Positions 1-9,546 are shown, counted from the first letter of the stretch. The stretch: 64,000 nucleotides of DNA from Tiliqua scincoides (GCF_035046505.1 NC_089821.1:7429218-7493217), one strand, 5' to 3'. The notes: a model not told the origin generated them from the sequence alone. Program-made: numbers and translations.

Positions 1-75
1 CGTGCATCAAGGATTCAACAAGCTGTTACTGGGTGGGGTGGAGGTACTGCTGCCCAATCACCATTACAGCTGCAC
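1..75. repeat. Unclassified repeat, also present at 26853-26935
   Basis: The first 75 bases match 26853-26935 in order and direction. Shared stretches include GCATCAAGG, CTGTTACTGG and GCCCAATCACCATTA. At the second site the match starts exactly where a 5'-truncated LINE-A copy ends. The family is not recognised and the element may begin left of the window. Confidence 0.45.
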
Positions 76-982
76 CCCTTGGCATTTATAAATCAGGTAG
101 CAGCCTCAAAAAATGTTTGGGAACCACAGTTGTAAAGCATGATCCACCATTCGGCAGTGAATGGCTTTTCTGGTTGTCCTTTTCAACTGCTCGCTTTCCG
201 ACTTTACAATTTGGTGGCAAAAGAGTCCTTCTGATGTCCAGTGTCTACACTTCTAAGGCCTTCTTGTAGAGATGAATAACAAATGCATCTTAGAATCGGT
301 GTCTTTGGGGATTTTCAGATTCAAGGGAGATTTGAAGTTTTTCATCTTCCTCTAATTAAACAGAAAATGTGCGATTGGTACTCTTGGTTTTGTCTGTTCC
401 CCTCGACATACAACTGCAGTCAGATATTGACCCCATTCACCCATATCTGTACAAGAAACAGCATTTTTTAAAAGCAAGCTTCCAAACAGATTAACGGCGC
501 ATGGATCCTTTTCCATCCCTTCTAGGAGTCTTCATTCATCACAAAATTAATGAAGGGTAATTATTAAAGATTTTTCTCCAGTCTTTGTAATTAACACTGC
601 ACCTCAAATTGGCTCAGTGCAAAGAAAGTGAGACATTTCTCATCTTGCATCTCCCTGGTGATGTAAACTGGCAGGAGAGATAACAGTTTGCCTTCAACTT
701 GTTACTGCTAAATACCTAAATCTGGATACAAATTAGGCAGAGGTGCCATGAAAACCATTACAGCTGTTGTCACTAATATTCCCTTGCATTGTATCATGGT
801 TACACATGCCTGACTTTGCTGCTAGTGCCTGCAGCCTTCAGACAAGGAATTATTCATAATTTTGGGATGATATTCTGGGCAAGGTACCTGTAGAATTTCG
901 ATATTTGCTTTTTTTTTTTTTTAAGATGCGCTCATATTCATTGTTTTAAAGTGTTCATTTTAATCATCACGGTACTATGATG
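76..982. other. Unique AT-rich DNA, no gene seen
   Basis: No recognisable repeat or convincing coding frame. A run of T lies near 909-923. The part at 481-700 is homeodomain-site-like AT-rich sequence (several TAATTA or TTAATGA words) with no repeat hallmarks, so it could be a conserved non-coding element. That is inference only. Confidence 0.4.
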
Positions 983-1180
983 AGCCCCACTGGATCAAGT
1001 CATAGGCCCATCTAGTCCAGCTTCCTGTATCTCACAGTGGCCCACCAAATGCCCCAGGGAGCACACCAGATAACAAGAGACCTGCAAGGCTTCCTGGGAA
1101 TTGTAGTTAAGAACATAAGAACAGCCCCACTGGATCAGGCCATAGGCCCATCTAGTCCAGCTTCCTGGATCTCAGAAGCT
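983..1180 (-). mobile_element. LINE-B 3' tail, two units
   Basis: Two head-to-tail copies of the LINE-B 3' UTR unit on the minus strand. The plus strand reads AAGAACATAAGAACAGCC then ACTGGATCAGGCCATAGG. They are joined by the linker whose minus-strand reading is AACTACAATTCCCAGGAAGCC (about 1090-1109). No coding part is attached, so this is a short insertion of tail only. Confidence 0.8.
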
Positions 1181-1437
1181 GCTCAGGAAACCATCAGCAT
1201 ACCAAATAACCCAAAATGGCAGGACTGGATTTGGACAATAGAATTAGAACAGAATGCTGGATTTCAGATGTGGCACCTATTGGAAAATGGACAAATGCAG
1301 AGAAGTATAGATTTCAGTATGACAGACATGTAAAGATGGTGGCCTTTTCCTATTATTATTTTAAATTTAAACCTGTTGATGACTGTTGGCGATTCCATTA
1401 CAAGTTGGGACTGAATTTCAGAGGGGGTTGAGTTTTG
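1181..1437. other. Unassigned stretch between two LINE-B fossils
   Basis: Short overlapping frames only. No family recognised and no inverted ends seen. Confidence 0.3.
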
Positions 1438-1980
1438 TTAAGAACATAAGAAGAGCCCTGCTGGATCAGGCCAAAGGCCCGTCTAGTCCAGCTTCCTGCA
1501 TCTCACAGCGGCCCACCAAAGTGCTTCAGGGAGCACACAAGACAACAAGACACAACCTGTGTCCTGGTGCCCTCCCCTGCATCTGGCACTCTGAGGTAGC
1601 CTACCGCTAAAACATACGTATCATGACTTGTAACCTGTGATGGACTTTTCTTCCAGAAATTTGTCCAATCCCTTATTAAAGGCATCTAGGCAAGAAGCTA
1701 TCACTACTTCCTGTGGCAAGGAGTTCCACACACTAATTAAACGCTGAGTAAAGAAATGTTTTATTTTGTCTGTCCTAACTCTCCCAACACTCAATTTTAG
1801 TGGATGTCCCCTGGTTCTGGTGTTATGTGACAGTGTAAAGAGCATCTCTCTATCCACTTTATCCTTCTCATGCATAATTTTGTATGTCTCAATCATGTCC
1901 CGTCCCCCCCCGGTGTCTCTTTTCTAGGCTGAAGAGGCCCAAACACCTCATAAGGAAGGTGCCCCAGCCCAGTAATCATC
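1438..1980 (-). mobile_element. LINE-B fossil: RT C-terminus plus 3' UTR
   Basis: Non-LTR retrotransposon end on the minus strand. Positions 1896 down to 1621 translate to a reverse-transcriptase C-terminus with the landmarks LKLSVGRVRTDK, then WNSLPQEVV, then FNKGLDKFLEEKSITGYKS. This resembles the end of jockey/CR1/L2-superfamily ORF2 proteins. The 3' UTR follows, ending near 1438 in the CTTATGTTCTTA terminus. It is 5'-truncated and diverged (a C-run expansion near 1905). Clade not resolved; confident as a LINE. Confidence 0.85.
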
Positions 1981-2310
1981 TGGTTCTGGTGTTACCTGAG
2001 AGGGAAAACAGATTCTCTCTATGTCAGTGATTTTCAACCTTTTTCATCTCGCGGCACACTGGCAAGGCACTAAAATGGTCAAGGCACACCATCAGCTTTT
2101 TGACAATTGACAAGGCACACTGTGTTGTCAATGGGGGCTCACATCCCCCAATGTTCCTATTGATAAATGTCCCTCTCCCCAATTCCCGCGGCACACCTGG
2201 GGACCATTCACGGCACACCAGTGTGCCATGGCACAGTGATTGAAAATGTCTGCTCTATCTACTCTATCCTTCCCGTGCATAATTTTGCATGTCTCAGTCA
2301 TGCTCCGTCC
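1981..2310 (-). mobile_element. Second LINE-B fragment, split by a hAT
   Basis: It repeats the segment of LINE-B that encodes the region upstream of LKLSVGRV (TGGTTCTGGTGTTA, then ATAATTTTGCATGTCTCAGTCAT). It is interrupted by the hAT at 2025-2252. The two sides join in register on removal of the hAT plus one target copy, so this is a nested insertion. Confidence 0.7.
2025..2252. mobile_element. Non-autonomous hAT element (MITE) nested in LINE-B
   Basis: Starts CAGTGATTTTCAACC and ends in an imperfect inverted copy. It is flanked by CTCTATGT (2017-2024) and CTCTATCT (2253-2260), a 7/8 match of the 8-bp target duplication expected for hAT. The interior is rich in GGCACAC words. No transposase. 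Confidence 0.75.
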
Positions 2311-3516
2311 TCATAAAGGGTCCAGGCTCATAAAGGATCACAAAGGATTATGGTTCATAAAGGCTCTAGGAATTCTGACCTGCAGGAGTCTGTACCTGCT
2401 GCTTTCCAATTCCGAAACTTCCTGCTCTCAGGACTGTTTGAAGAATTGTCATGCATGAGAAGAATCATCACACATGAGACGCGCTATGAAAAATCTCTAA
2501 AAGAGTTGAACATCTGTCTTCAGCTACTTCAGGGTAGCGTGTTCTTCGCTATCCTTCTTAGCTGGCATGCTGAACAGATGCAAGAGCTTCTCTTCCCTGT
2601 GGTTCAAATAAGGTACAAGTTGTTAACAAGCCATTGCTCAACAAAGGAGTTGTCTAGATTTTTTACCAATCATTTACCCAGAAATGATCATCTCAAGAAC
2701 TTTTTTTTTAAATCTGCAATAACTCTGCAGTCAATAACCTCCAGGTCTTATCTGTGAATAGATTGCCAGTTTCTCTGAAGCGATTCATTCAGGCACACAT
2801 TCTTTTTGCATAAACCCAACTGGGAATGAGTTGATCATTCCCGTTTATGATGGAAACCTTTTTCGGCTGCTGATTTAAAGTCACTAGCAAGCTCCTCAGT
2901 TAAGGTCACAGCATGCATTGCTTTTAATGGGTGGTTTGATCCCATGGTTTTCAGTCTTTGGGAGAATAGCTTGCTTGGGGACACAGCAACCGGATTGTAA
3001 CTATGGCTGGGGGTGTCCAGCCTCTCCCCATCCTTAGAAGACATAAGGCAGCAGAACACGTGTTTGGAGGGAGGGGCTTATCAAACCAAGCAATGGGAGG
3101 GTTTGCTTATACTATGTGTTGTGGTGCATGCAGTACTGACTGCACTAACTCCTTGGAGCTATGCCACTGGGCAGTATCAACCCAGATGTTTATTTGCAGG
3201 GACGCTTTTCATGTTTTCTGCCCACAAGACAGTGAGCAACAGCAGCATCAGGGGCCAGCACAGCTCAGGAGAGAAAGCTAGTATAGTCTGGGTGGGTGGT
3301 GCTCCAGACCAGAAGGTGCTCCAGTGTCCACAGTTGAGGGAAAGGGGGAGATGGGAGACACCTGGCCCTGGAGCAGAGGGAGGCCTGATTGTTCCCTGCT
3401 TTCTCCTCACCAGGTAGAAAAGCATCTGGCTTGTGGCCTGGCTGGAGAAAGGTGGGAGATGGGAGACACCTGACCCTGGAGTAGGATGTCCACGATTGTT
3501 GTATTTGGTCTGACCT
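2311..3516. other. Unique DNA, no gene recognised
   Basis: Several 70-135-codon frames overlap on both strands, none resembling a known protein. A ~34-bp direct repeat with core GGGAGATGGGAGACACCTG lies at about 3341-3374 and 3449-3482. Confidence 0.4.
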
Positions 3517-3957
3517 ATTGTAATGAGAATGGATGATGGCCGGATCCCAAAGGATCTCCTCTATGGAGAACTCGTGCAAGGAAAGCGCCCTACAGGTAGA
3601 CCACAGCTGCGATACAAGGACATCTGCAAGAGGGACCTGAAGGCCTTAGGAGTGGACCTCAACAAGTGGGAAACCCTGGCCTCTGAGCGGCCCTCTTGGA
3701 GGCAGGCTGTGCAGCATGGCCTTTCCCAGTTTGAAGAGACACTTGGCCAACAGTCTAAGGCTAAGAGGCAAAGAAGGAAGGCCCATAGCCAGGGAGACAG
3801 ACCAGGGACAGACTGCACTTGCTCCCAGTGTGGAAGGGATTGTCACTCCCGAATCGGCCTTTTCAGCCACACTAGACGCTGTTCCAGAACCACCTTTCAG
3901 AGCGCGATACCAGAGTCTTTCGAGACTGAAGGTTGCCAACATAACATAACATATTGT
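3517..3957 (+). mobile_element. LINE-A fossil: ORF2 C-terminus and 3' end
   Basis: A 5'-truncated non-LTR retrotransposon. From about 3523 the frame reads MDDGRIPKDLLYGELVQGK, GRPQLRYKDICKRDLKALG and a terminal segment with C-x2-C-x3-C, SRIGLFSH and a final C (about residues 100-125). The frame runs into the 3' end, where bases 3914-3927 form a 5-bp stem with a TTCG loop. It finishes in TTGCCAAC plus an (ATAAC)n tail. LINE proteins of this type are common in animal genomes; I cannot fix the clade. The 3' end matches the 5S-SINE tail. Confidence 0.85.
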
Positions 3958-4040
3958 AATGGGGGGTTTGAGGGGGAGGATCAAGAACCCAGAAAATTAG
4001 TAATGTCTACAAAAAGGGTGGTGGTGGCTACAGGTGCAGT

Positions 4041-4205
4041 TTTCATAGAATCCTACAGGTGGAAGGGACTTACAAGGTCATCTAATCCAACCTGCTGCCT
4101 GTAGCAAGAAATTCTCCTAGAGCATCTCCGGCAGGTCACTTTTGAGCCTCTGCTTGAAGATCTCAAGGGAGGGAGAATCCAATACCTCCTTTTTCATCTC
4201 CCTTT
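4041..4205 (-). mobile_element. CR1-like LINE 3' end
   Basis: The plus strand reads CATAGAATCCTACAGGTGGAAGGGAC then CATCTAATCCAACC. This is the reverse complement of the well-known CR1 3' terminus (GGTTGGACTAGATGA...TCTATGAT). The copy is old and truncated. Confidence 0.75.
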
Positions 4206-4804
4206 TTGCCACAATTTATTTGTTGTCATGGTTGTATCAGGGTCGGTGTCTTAGTTGCAAGCACAGTTTTGTTTCTGTTTGCTCCGAATCAGGTCTCCAC
4301 AACTTTGTCGTTGGCACATGAGGCTGCGGGACTGCTAAGCTAGACTTGTTAGCCACAGGTGACAGGTTTGAGGCGAGCCACAGCTTGAAGCCAGAGTAGG
4401 GTCTGGGCTGGGGTCAAAGTCTATGAGTTGTCTCTGACAAAGTAGGAAACCAGTACTGGACATTAGGTATTCAGGCCAGTTTTATTTGCAAATATTGCAG
4501 ATATCCCATATTTGTTGGAAGGCAAATAAAGTTGGGTTCCAGTTTTACTTCCAACCACCTTGCTTCATCTTTTATTGTGGTAGATAGACAAGAGGGCTTA
4601 AAACTCTTTGCACTCACTGCAGTTCCAATCCATATCACGTGCATGCTCATGAGATATTTACACACCACTTCTCAAGCACCCCTTCCATTGGTGCTATTGA
4701 TGTGGGGGTGGGGCGGGGACACAATCCAGCTTGGATGGTTGGGGCAAAGTGTGAAAGTCCCCACCCCTGTAGTTTTGATTTGGTTTGTATAGCCGTGCAT
4801 GTTG
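4206..4804. other. Unique DNA
   Basis: No repeat family or protein recognised. Only short frames on both strands. Confidence 0.35.
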
Positions 4805-5178
4805 GTTGGCAACCTTCAGTCTCGAAAGACTATGGTATAAGCCTACAGCACCTGGTATTCCCAGGCGGTCTCCCATCCAAGTACTATCCAGGCCTGACCC
4901 TGCTTAGCTTCCGAGATAAGACGAGATCGGGCATGGAAAGACTATGGTATAAGCCTACAGCACCTGGTATTCCCAGGCGGTCTCCCATCCAAGTACTAAC
5001 CAGGCCTGACCCTGCTTAGCTTCCGAGATAAGACGAAATCGGGCATGGAAAAACTATGGTATAAGCCTACAGCACCTGGTATTCCCAGGCGGTCTCCCAT
5101 CCAAGTACTAACCAGGCCTGACCCTGCTTAGCTTCCGAGTTCAGACAGGATCAGGCATGTGCAGGGTAACAGTTGCTG
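4805..5178 (-). mobile_element. 5S rRNA-derived SINE, tandem trimer of the 5S body
   Basis: On the minus strand the body reads like vertebrate 5S rRNA: GATCTCGTCTTATCTCGGAA, CTAAGCAGGGTCAGGCCTGG, TTAGTACTTGGATGGGAGAC, then CCGCCTGGGAATACC. This covers the internal A-box, intermediate-element and C-box promoter region. Three bodies repeat with a period of 112 bases (starts at 4824, 4936, 5048). One LINE-A-like tail (GTCTTTCGAGACTGAAGG, then TTGCCAACC) lies at 4805-4835. The 5' end (minus sense) is at about 5178. 5S-derived SINEs are known in vertebrates (SINE3 class). The trimer is unusual. Confidence 0.85.
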
Positions 5179-5860
5179 TTATGTTTACAAAAAAAGGAGA
5201 ACCTGCAGGATCAAACTTCACATTATAAATAAAATGTAGTTAGACCTTTACAACCCAACCCAATGTGGCACTATGGCATCCCGTGGGGGGGGGGGGGTTT
5301 GGCCTCCAGAGGCCTCCTTGGGGCAAGAAACATTTGTTCCCTTCTCCTGGGGAAAGCCACTGCTGGCCCGATGGATCAACTTGGGCCTTCCCAGCAATAT
5401 TGCTGGCACAAGGCCACAGGAAGGTAGATCAAGCCATGGAAAGGGATTAGGATTCAGAGGGTGCCACTGCTGTTGAAATTGCCTCCTTCCTGGGCCCACT
5501 CCACTCTCCTCCCTGCCCCATTTCTTCCCCAATCATCCCATCCCCTGTCCTGTTCCACTATCTCCACGGTCCCCTCATGGCCCCCTCTCGGTCCCTGCCA
5601 GTCTTACAGTCAGCAGGTGGTACACAGAAGTGGTCACGCATCACTTCCAGCAGTGGCCGGCCGGCACACTCTGGTGCGTTTTCTTTCACAATGGCTGAAA
5701 AGCGTGTTATACCCCTGGAAAGCCTGTTCCGGCAGCATAACATTTTGTTAGGATCAGACTGTCCGCCAGTGTATTTCTGGACAACCCATCCACCCAGCAT
5801 CTCAAGACTGAAGGATTCCCTCACTGCTTTTCCATAATCTATTGCTATGGCATTGTTCCA
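5179..5860. repeat. Composite of AATCC-type palindromic repeat remnants
   Basis: 5390-5560 contains AAGGGATTAGGATTCAGAGG and the CCCACTCCACTCTCC-type interior seen in the long palindromic family (compare 8640-9130). 5560-5850 holds an 88-codon minus frame with no recognised homology and a GCCGGCCGGC core. Boundaries are uncertain. Confidence 0.35.
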
Positions 5861-6447
5861 TCTCTAAACTTTGTTCTCCGGAAGAGTAATCTGTGTTAGA
5901 AACAATAGAGTGACCAGAGTTAGATGTACTGTGGATATCCGGCAATTTCCTGCAGGTCATTTAGGTTAACTGTAACAAACGCCCTCTGGTGAAAAAATCT
6001 CAAGGGGCCATCTCCTTCAGGCTGTCATGATACAGACAATAATTTATTGTCTCCTCTGTATGAACAAACGAAAAAAGACCAAGAGGTGTTTACAGTTCAC
6101 ACATGTCTGACAGTACAGGGACAAAAGGCTCTTGGATCATGAAGTCATTACTGACAGAGCAAATAACTAACATTTGGATCCTGATATAGGATCCACCACG
6201 CAAGTTGTAAAACCTACTCACTGATAGCCTTCACTATTTCCCCTTTCGCATGGGATCTGGAAGCTTTAAGTTTATGCAAGGTGACCCCTCGGAGGGTTGC
6301 CTGCACTATCCACTACTTTGAAAAAGGCACAGGAGGAAGCACAGTCTCTGACCCTGTCAGGAGCCTCAAAAAGACTTCCATGTCCTAAAGGTGTGCAAGG
6401 CTCTGCGCCCAGGGCATTTGCCCCATCGGATGAATGGGTGGTCTGCC

Positions 6448-6450
<3 letters not shown>
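5861..6450. other. Unique DNA
   Basis: No recognisable repeat ends or coding frames. Confidence 0.35.

Positions 6451-6489
<39 letters not shown>
6451..6489. repeat. (GA)n microsatellite
   Basis: About 19 uninterrupted GA dinucleotides. Confidence 0.98.
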
Positions 6490-6490
<1 letters not shown>

Positions 6491-6587
6491 ATAGGAAGGC
6501 CCAGAGGAGACTTTCCAACCATTCTGGAGTAGATACATAGCTTCAGGCAAGCCAAAAAGGCTTTCTTATGAGGAAAGGCTACAGCAG

Positions 6588-6650
6588 GGGTGCTCACACT
6601 TTTTTGGCCCGAGAGCTACTTTGAAACCCAGCAAGGTCCGGAGGTCTACC
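6588..6650 (+). mobile_element. hAT terminal fragment
   Basis: Starts GCAGGGGTGCTCACACTTTT and continues with GAGAGCTACTTTGAAACCC. This matches the left end of the complete hAT at 35475-35812. The right end is missing; the sequence runs into the minisatellite at 6650. Confidence 0.7.
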
Positions 6651-7124
6651 CTCCAGGGGGGCAACTTGGGGGGTGATGAGAAGTGGGGTGACTCCATGTG
6701 TGGGGCCACGGGGAGGGGTTGGGGAGCCCTCCGGGGGGCAACTTGGGGGGTGACAGGAAGTGGGGTGAATCCATGTGTGGGGCCACGGGGAAGGGTTGGG
6801 GAGCCCTCCGGAGGGGTGATGGGAAGTGGGGGGACACCAGGTGTGGGGCCAGGGGGAGGGGTTGGGGAGCCCTCCAGGAGAGCAACTTGGGGGGTGATGG
6901 GAAGTGGGGGGACACTAGATGTGGGGCCAGGGGAGCGACTGGGGAGCCCACCAGGGGGGCAATTTGGAGGGCTGATGGGAAGTGGGGGGGCACCAGGTAT
7001 GGGGCCAGGGGGAGGGGTTGGGGAGCCCTCCAGGAGAGCAATTTGGGGGGTGATGGGAAGTGGGGAGACACCAGGTGTGGGGCCAGGGGAGTGGCTGGGG
7101 AGCCCTCCAGGGGGGCAACTTGGG
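6650..7124. repeat. G-rich minisatellite, 77-78-bp period
   Basis: Six copies of the landmark GGGGAGCCC at about 6721, 6798, 6864, 6942, 7020 and 7097. Spacing is 77, 66, 78, 78 and 77 bases. The unit has GGGGGGCAACTTGGGGGGTG and GATGGGAAGTGGGG. Strand asymmetry (G on plus) keeps several frames open on both strands, but nothing in it looks like a protein. The repeat may have grown from the interior of the hAT that starts at 6588. Confidence 0.9.
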
Positions 7125-7488
7125 GGCAGCCCCACACCCTCTTCCCCGCCCGCCCTTCCCTCTGCCCTGAGGCGCCTGCTCAGCTCACCCTCTGGGAGCA
7201 GGAAAAGTTCTCCGAGGGTGCCGCAGGGCCGATCCCAGCCTCGGGAGGAAGGCGGCGACGCAAGGCAGCGCAGCCCAGCCGCGCCGCGCTTCCTCCCGGG
7301 CTCCCCTTACCTGTCCCCAGGGAGAGGGTCTCGGCGGCACCTCCGGCGTCGCTCGCCCTCCCACCGGCCGCAGCCTTGCAGCGCCCGGCTCCCGAGGCGG
7401 GGACGGTGGCGCCCGCGCGGGGCAGCAGCAGCAACCAGAGCATCCCCACCGGCCACGGGCTCCCGTGCCGCCTGCCCGCGCCGCCTAG
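7125..7488 (-). promoter_or_regulatory. Small GC- and CpG-rich island
   Basis: GC-rich, with CpG dinucleotides far denser than in the surrounding DNA (GGCGGCGACG, GCCGCGCCGCGC, GGCGCCCGCGCGGGGC). It lies between the G-rich minisatellite and a LINE-B tail. Such islands normally mark promoters and first exons. The minus strand has a candidate first exon here. Alternatively it could be a GC-rich repeat interior or a processed fragment; no second copy is visible in this window. Confidence 0.45.
7311..7443 (-). CDS. Possible signal-peptide first exon of a host gene (partial)
   Basis: On the minus strand an ATG at 7443-7441 (G at -3) opens a frame starting MLWLLLLPRAGATVPASGAG. A short leucine-rich core followed by small residues resembles a secretory signal peptide. 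The frame passes a textbook splice donor, ACAG|GTAAGG, after 7311. A second donor, AGAGG|GTGAGC, lies after 7189 in the same open frame, which runs to a stop near 7180. No acceptor or second exon is seen in the window to the left, and the protein is not recognised. GC-rich DNA produces open frames by chance, so this is a candidate only. Confidence 0.2.
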
Positions 7489-7652
7489 AAGTAGGCAACA
7501 TCACGTCAACCTGCAAGGGCACCAGGATGCAGGTCTCTTGTTGTCTTGTGTGCTCCCTGAGACAACTGATGGGCCACTGTGAGATACAGGAAGCTGGACC
7601 AGATGGGCCTTTGGCCTGCTCCGGCAGGGCTCTTCTTATATTCTTATGTTGA
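7489..7652 (+). mobile_element. LINE-B 3' tail
   Basis: One tail unit on the plus strand: GGATGCAGGTCTCTTGTTGT, then ATACAGGAAGCTGGACCAGA, ending CTTCTTATATTCTTATGTT. It abuts the GC-rich island directly. Confidence 0.85.
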
Positions 7653-8640
7653 TTTCTCCTTAAGAAGAGTGTGCATTTTCTGTAGGTACTGGATGGGGTC
7701 CCTGGGCAAGGTGGTCCCCAATCTCTTTTCCAGTTGTGATTTTGAGAGTCATCTGGATGCATCCAAGACATTCTGGCTCCTGAATATGCCCTTGTAACAC
7801 TGCGATAAACATTTTAAACCATTTTCTCTGGGTTTTGAAATCTTTCCTGGGCCTTTGGCTCTTTCCTATCCATTCTATTTCAAAGTCATAAATCATTGAC
7901 ACCGTTGATCATAGAAAATATATACGATTCTTGTCATGTGACCCTTTTTGAAAGAAACGACCTGGGCTCACCTGAGCAAACAAAATACCCCCCCCCCAAA
8001 AAAAGGTTAGTTGAGAAGGGAGTAAGAAAGTGAAAGGATTAAATATCTAAAGCTAATGTGCCTTATCACGATTTGCAGGGGTATTAGAAATATGATTCTC
8101 AGTGCATAATATGTATGTAGACATTTTTACTTGCTGTTAGCACAACATATTCCTCCAGCACTTTGAGTAGTCATTAGCACTTTCCCTCTTTCCTTGCTGT
8201 TATGCGATCCTGTCATCTGTTTGCAAATAGAAGCTGTTCTTTGCTAGCAGGTGATGAGTTGAAATGAGCGCAGTGGCCTCGGGTTATCATTTCTGGAAGC
8301 GACCCCATAATTTGCTGCAGGGGGGAGTGGGGCAAAAATTGACATTGCAGTCGGCACAAAAGAAAAGGCAATCTAAACTTGGTTCTCCTTCCGTTGATTT
8401 GGGCATGTGAGAAGAGCACTCAAAATAGATGTGATGGTGGTGCTGCTTGCAAGTATCTCTGTTGTCTTCAGATATTTACCCATGACAGCAATGGACATGG
8501 GGACATGCCAGTGGCAGTTTAACCCTTTCCTCCACACTGTTTTCCTATTGAGAATCCCCTTCCTTCTGGGCATCCCAGTCCTAATTTGTGGTGGAACAGG
8601 CAGGTCGAGTGCCTGAGTAGGTGCCAACTGGACATCTAGA
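7653..8640. other. Unique DNA
   Basis: No recognisable gene. Short C and A runs lie at about 7988-8005. No repeat ends found. Confidence 0.35.
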
Positions 8641-9130
8641 ACCCAGGCTTAGGGGCTTTCTTCCTCCTTACCTTACGCTGTGTCACACACCAGCCACCCC
8701 TATCTGGCTACTGGAATCTTTGCCAGCAAAATCGCTGGCGCAAATCTAAGCAGCAGGGATGGGGATTAGGATTTGGCCTGCACTTCTGCAACCGATCCCA
8801 TCCCCTTCTGGGCCCAGTCTGCCTCTTGGTCCACCCCCCCAAAATGCCCCCTCCCCATCTCCATTTCACTCTCACACCACTCTCTCCATCCCCCTGCGGT
8901 GGCCTGCCCAGGCCAGTGCAAACTTACCACTTCCCAGTACAGATCTGGCACGGGGAGGCCAGCGTGTGTCCTTGAACTGGCTCCAAAGGAGGCACGAATA
9001 TGCTTTAAGTCATGTTTGCCATACTCCTGGGCCAGCGCAAGAGACTTGCACTGGCTAAAGACCTTCTCTAGATTGTGCTCCCAGTTATTTACCAGATTGG
9101 AAAGAAGGTATGTGCACACCCATGGCTGCT
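8641..9130. repeat. Long member of the AATCC palindromic family (degraded)
   Basis: It shares with 11690-12120, 22388-22870 and 59830-60412 the order: CTTTGCCAGCAAAATCGCTG-like start, GGGATTAGGATT, a C-rich run with CTGGGCCCA and CCCCCTCCCCATC, then GCTTTAAGTCATGTTTGCCA and CTGGGCCAGCGCAAG. It looks like a non-autonomous DNA element; the superfamily is not known. Confidence 0.45.
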
Positions 9131-9272
9131 GTACACAAAAAGCTTAAGATGACAGGGATAGAGTCACACATCTCCACTGCTGCTTCAAATTTGGTACTGG
9201 ATGAAAGGAACCAGGCCTGTCCATGAGGCCAACTGAAATGGTTGCCTCAGGCAGCAGTTTGATTAGGGTCAC

Positions 9273-9546
9273 CAGTGGTGTAACTAGAGGGGGTGCAAAG
9301 CATTAAGTTTTGCAGTGCCTGAACGTGCCGTGCAAGGGGCCTTTCCCCCTCCCCTTCACAGCCATTCCTGGCGGGGGAGCAAAATGGAGACGTTTTCCTC
9401 CCAGCCTCCTTGCATTCGCCTCCCTTTTGCTTCCCCTACCCGGTACGGCTCCGAAGGGAAGGAGGAACATCCCTCCAAAACTTGCACACTGAGGTGAGGC
9501 TCCCTGCAAAACATAATACTTTGCACCCCCTCTAGCTACACCACTT
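9273..9546. mobile_element. Palindromic hAT MITE, CAGTGGCATAGC family
   Basis: Begins CAGTGGTGTAACTAGAGG and ends in the inverted form (CCCCCTCTAGCTACACCACT). The arms (GGGGTGCAAAGCATTAAG / ATAATACTTTGCACCCC) are long, making nearly the whole element a hairpin. The flanking 8-mers do not match, so the target duplication has decayed. Confidence 0.85.

Noticed and set aside
3013-3417. 134-codon plus frame with a hydrophobic stretch
   Set aside because: Overlaps open frames on the other strand and shows no recognised family or splice support.
4840-5178. Functional 5S rRNA gene cluster
   Set aside because: The bodies have internal deletions, lack the 5S 5' and 3' ends and share a LINE-type tail; two other copies have target duplications, so these are SINEs.
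5558-5824. 88-codon minus frame as a host exon
   Set aside because: No clear splice sites or recognised homology; it borders repeat remnants.
6566-7135. 189-codon minus frame rich in PPLPITPP
   Set aside because: Translation of the 77-bp minisatellite; collagen- or mucin-like look comes from base composition.
6621-7652. 343-codon plus-strand open frame, the longest in the window
   Set aside because: It spans the minisatellite, the GC-rich island and a LINE-B tail. The frame is open because of G-rich repeats, and other frames are open too.
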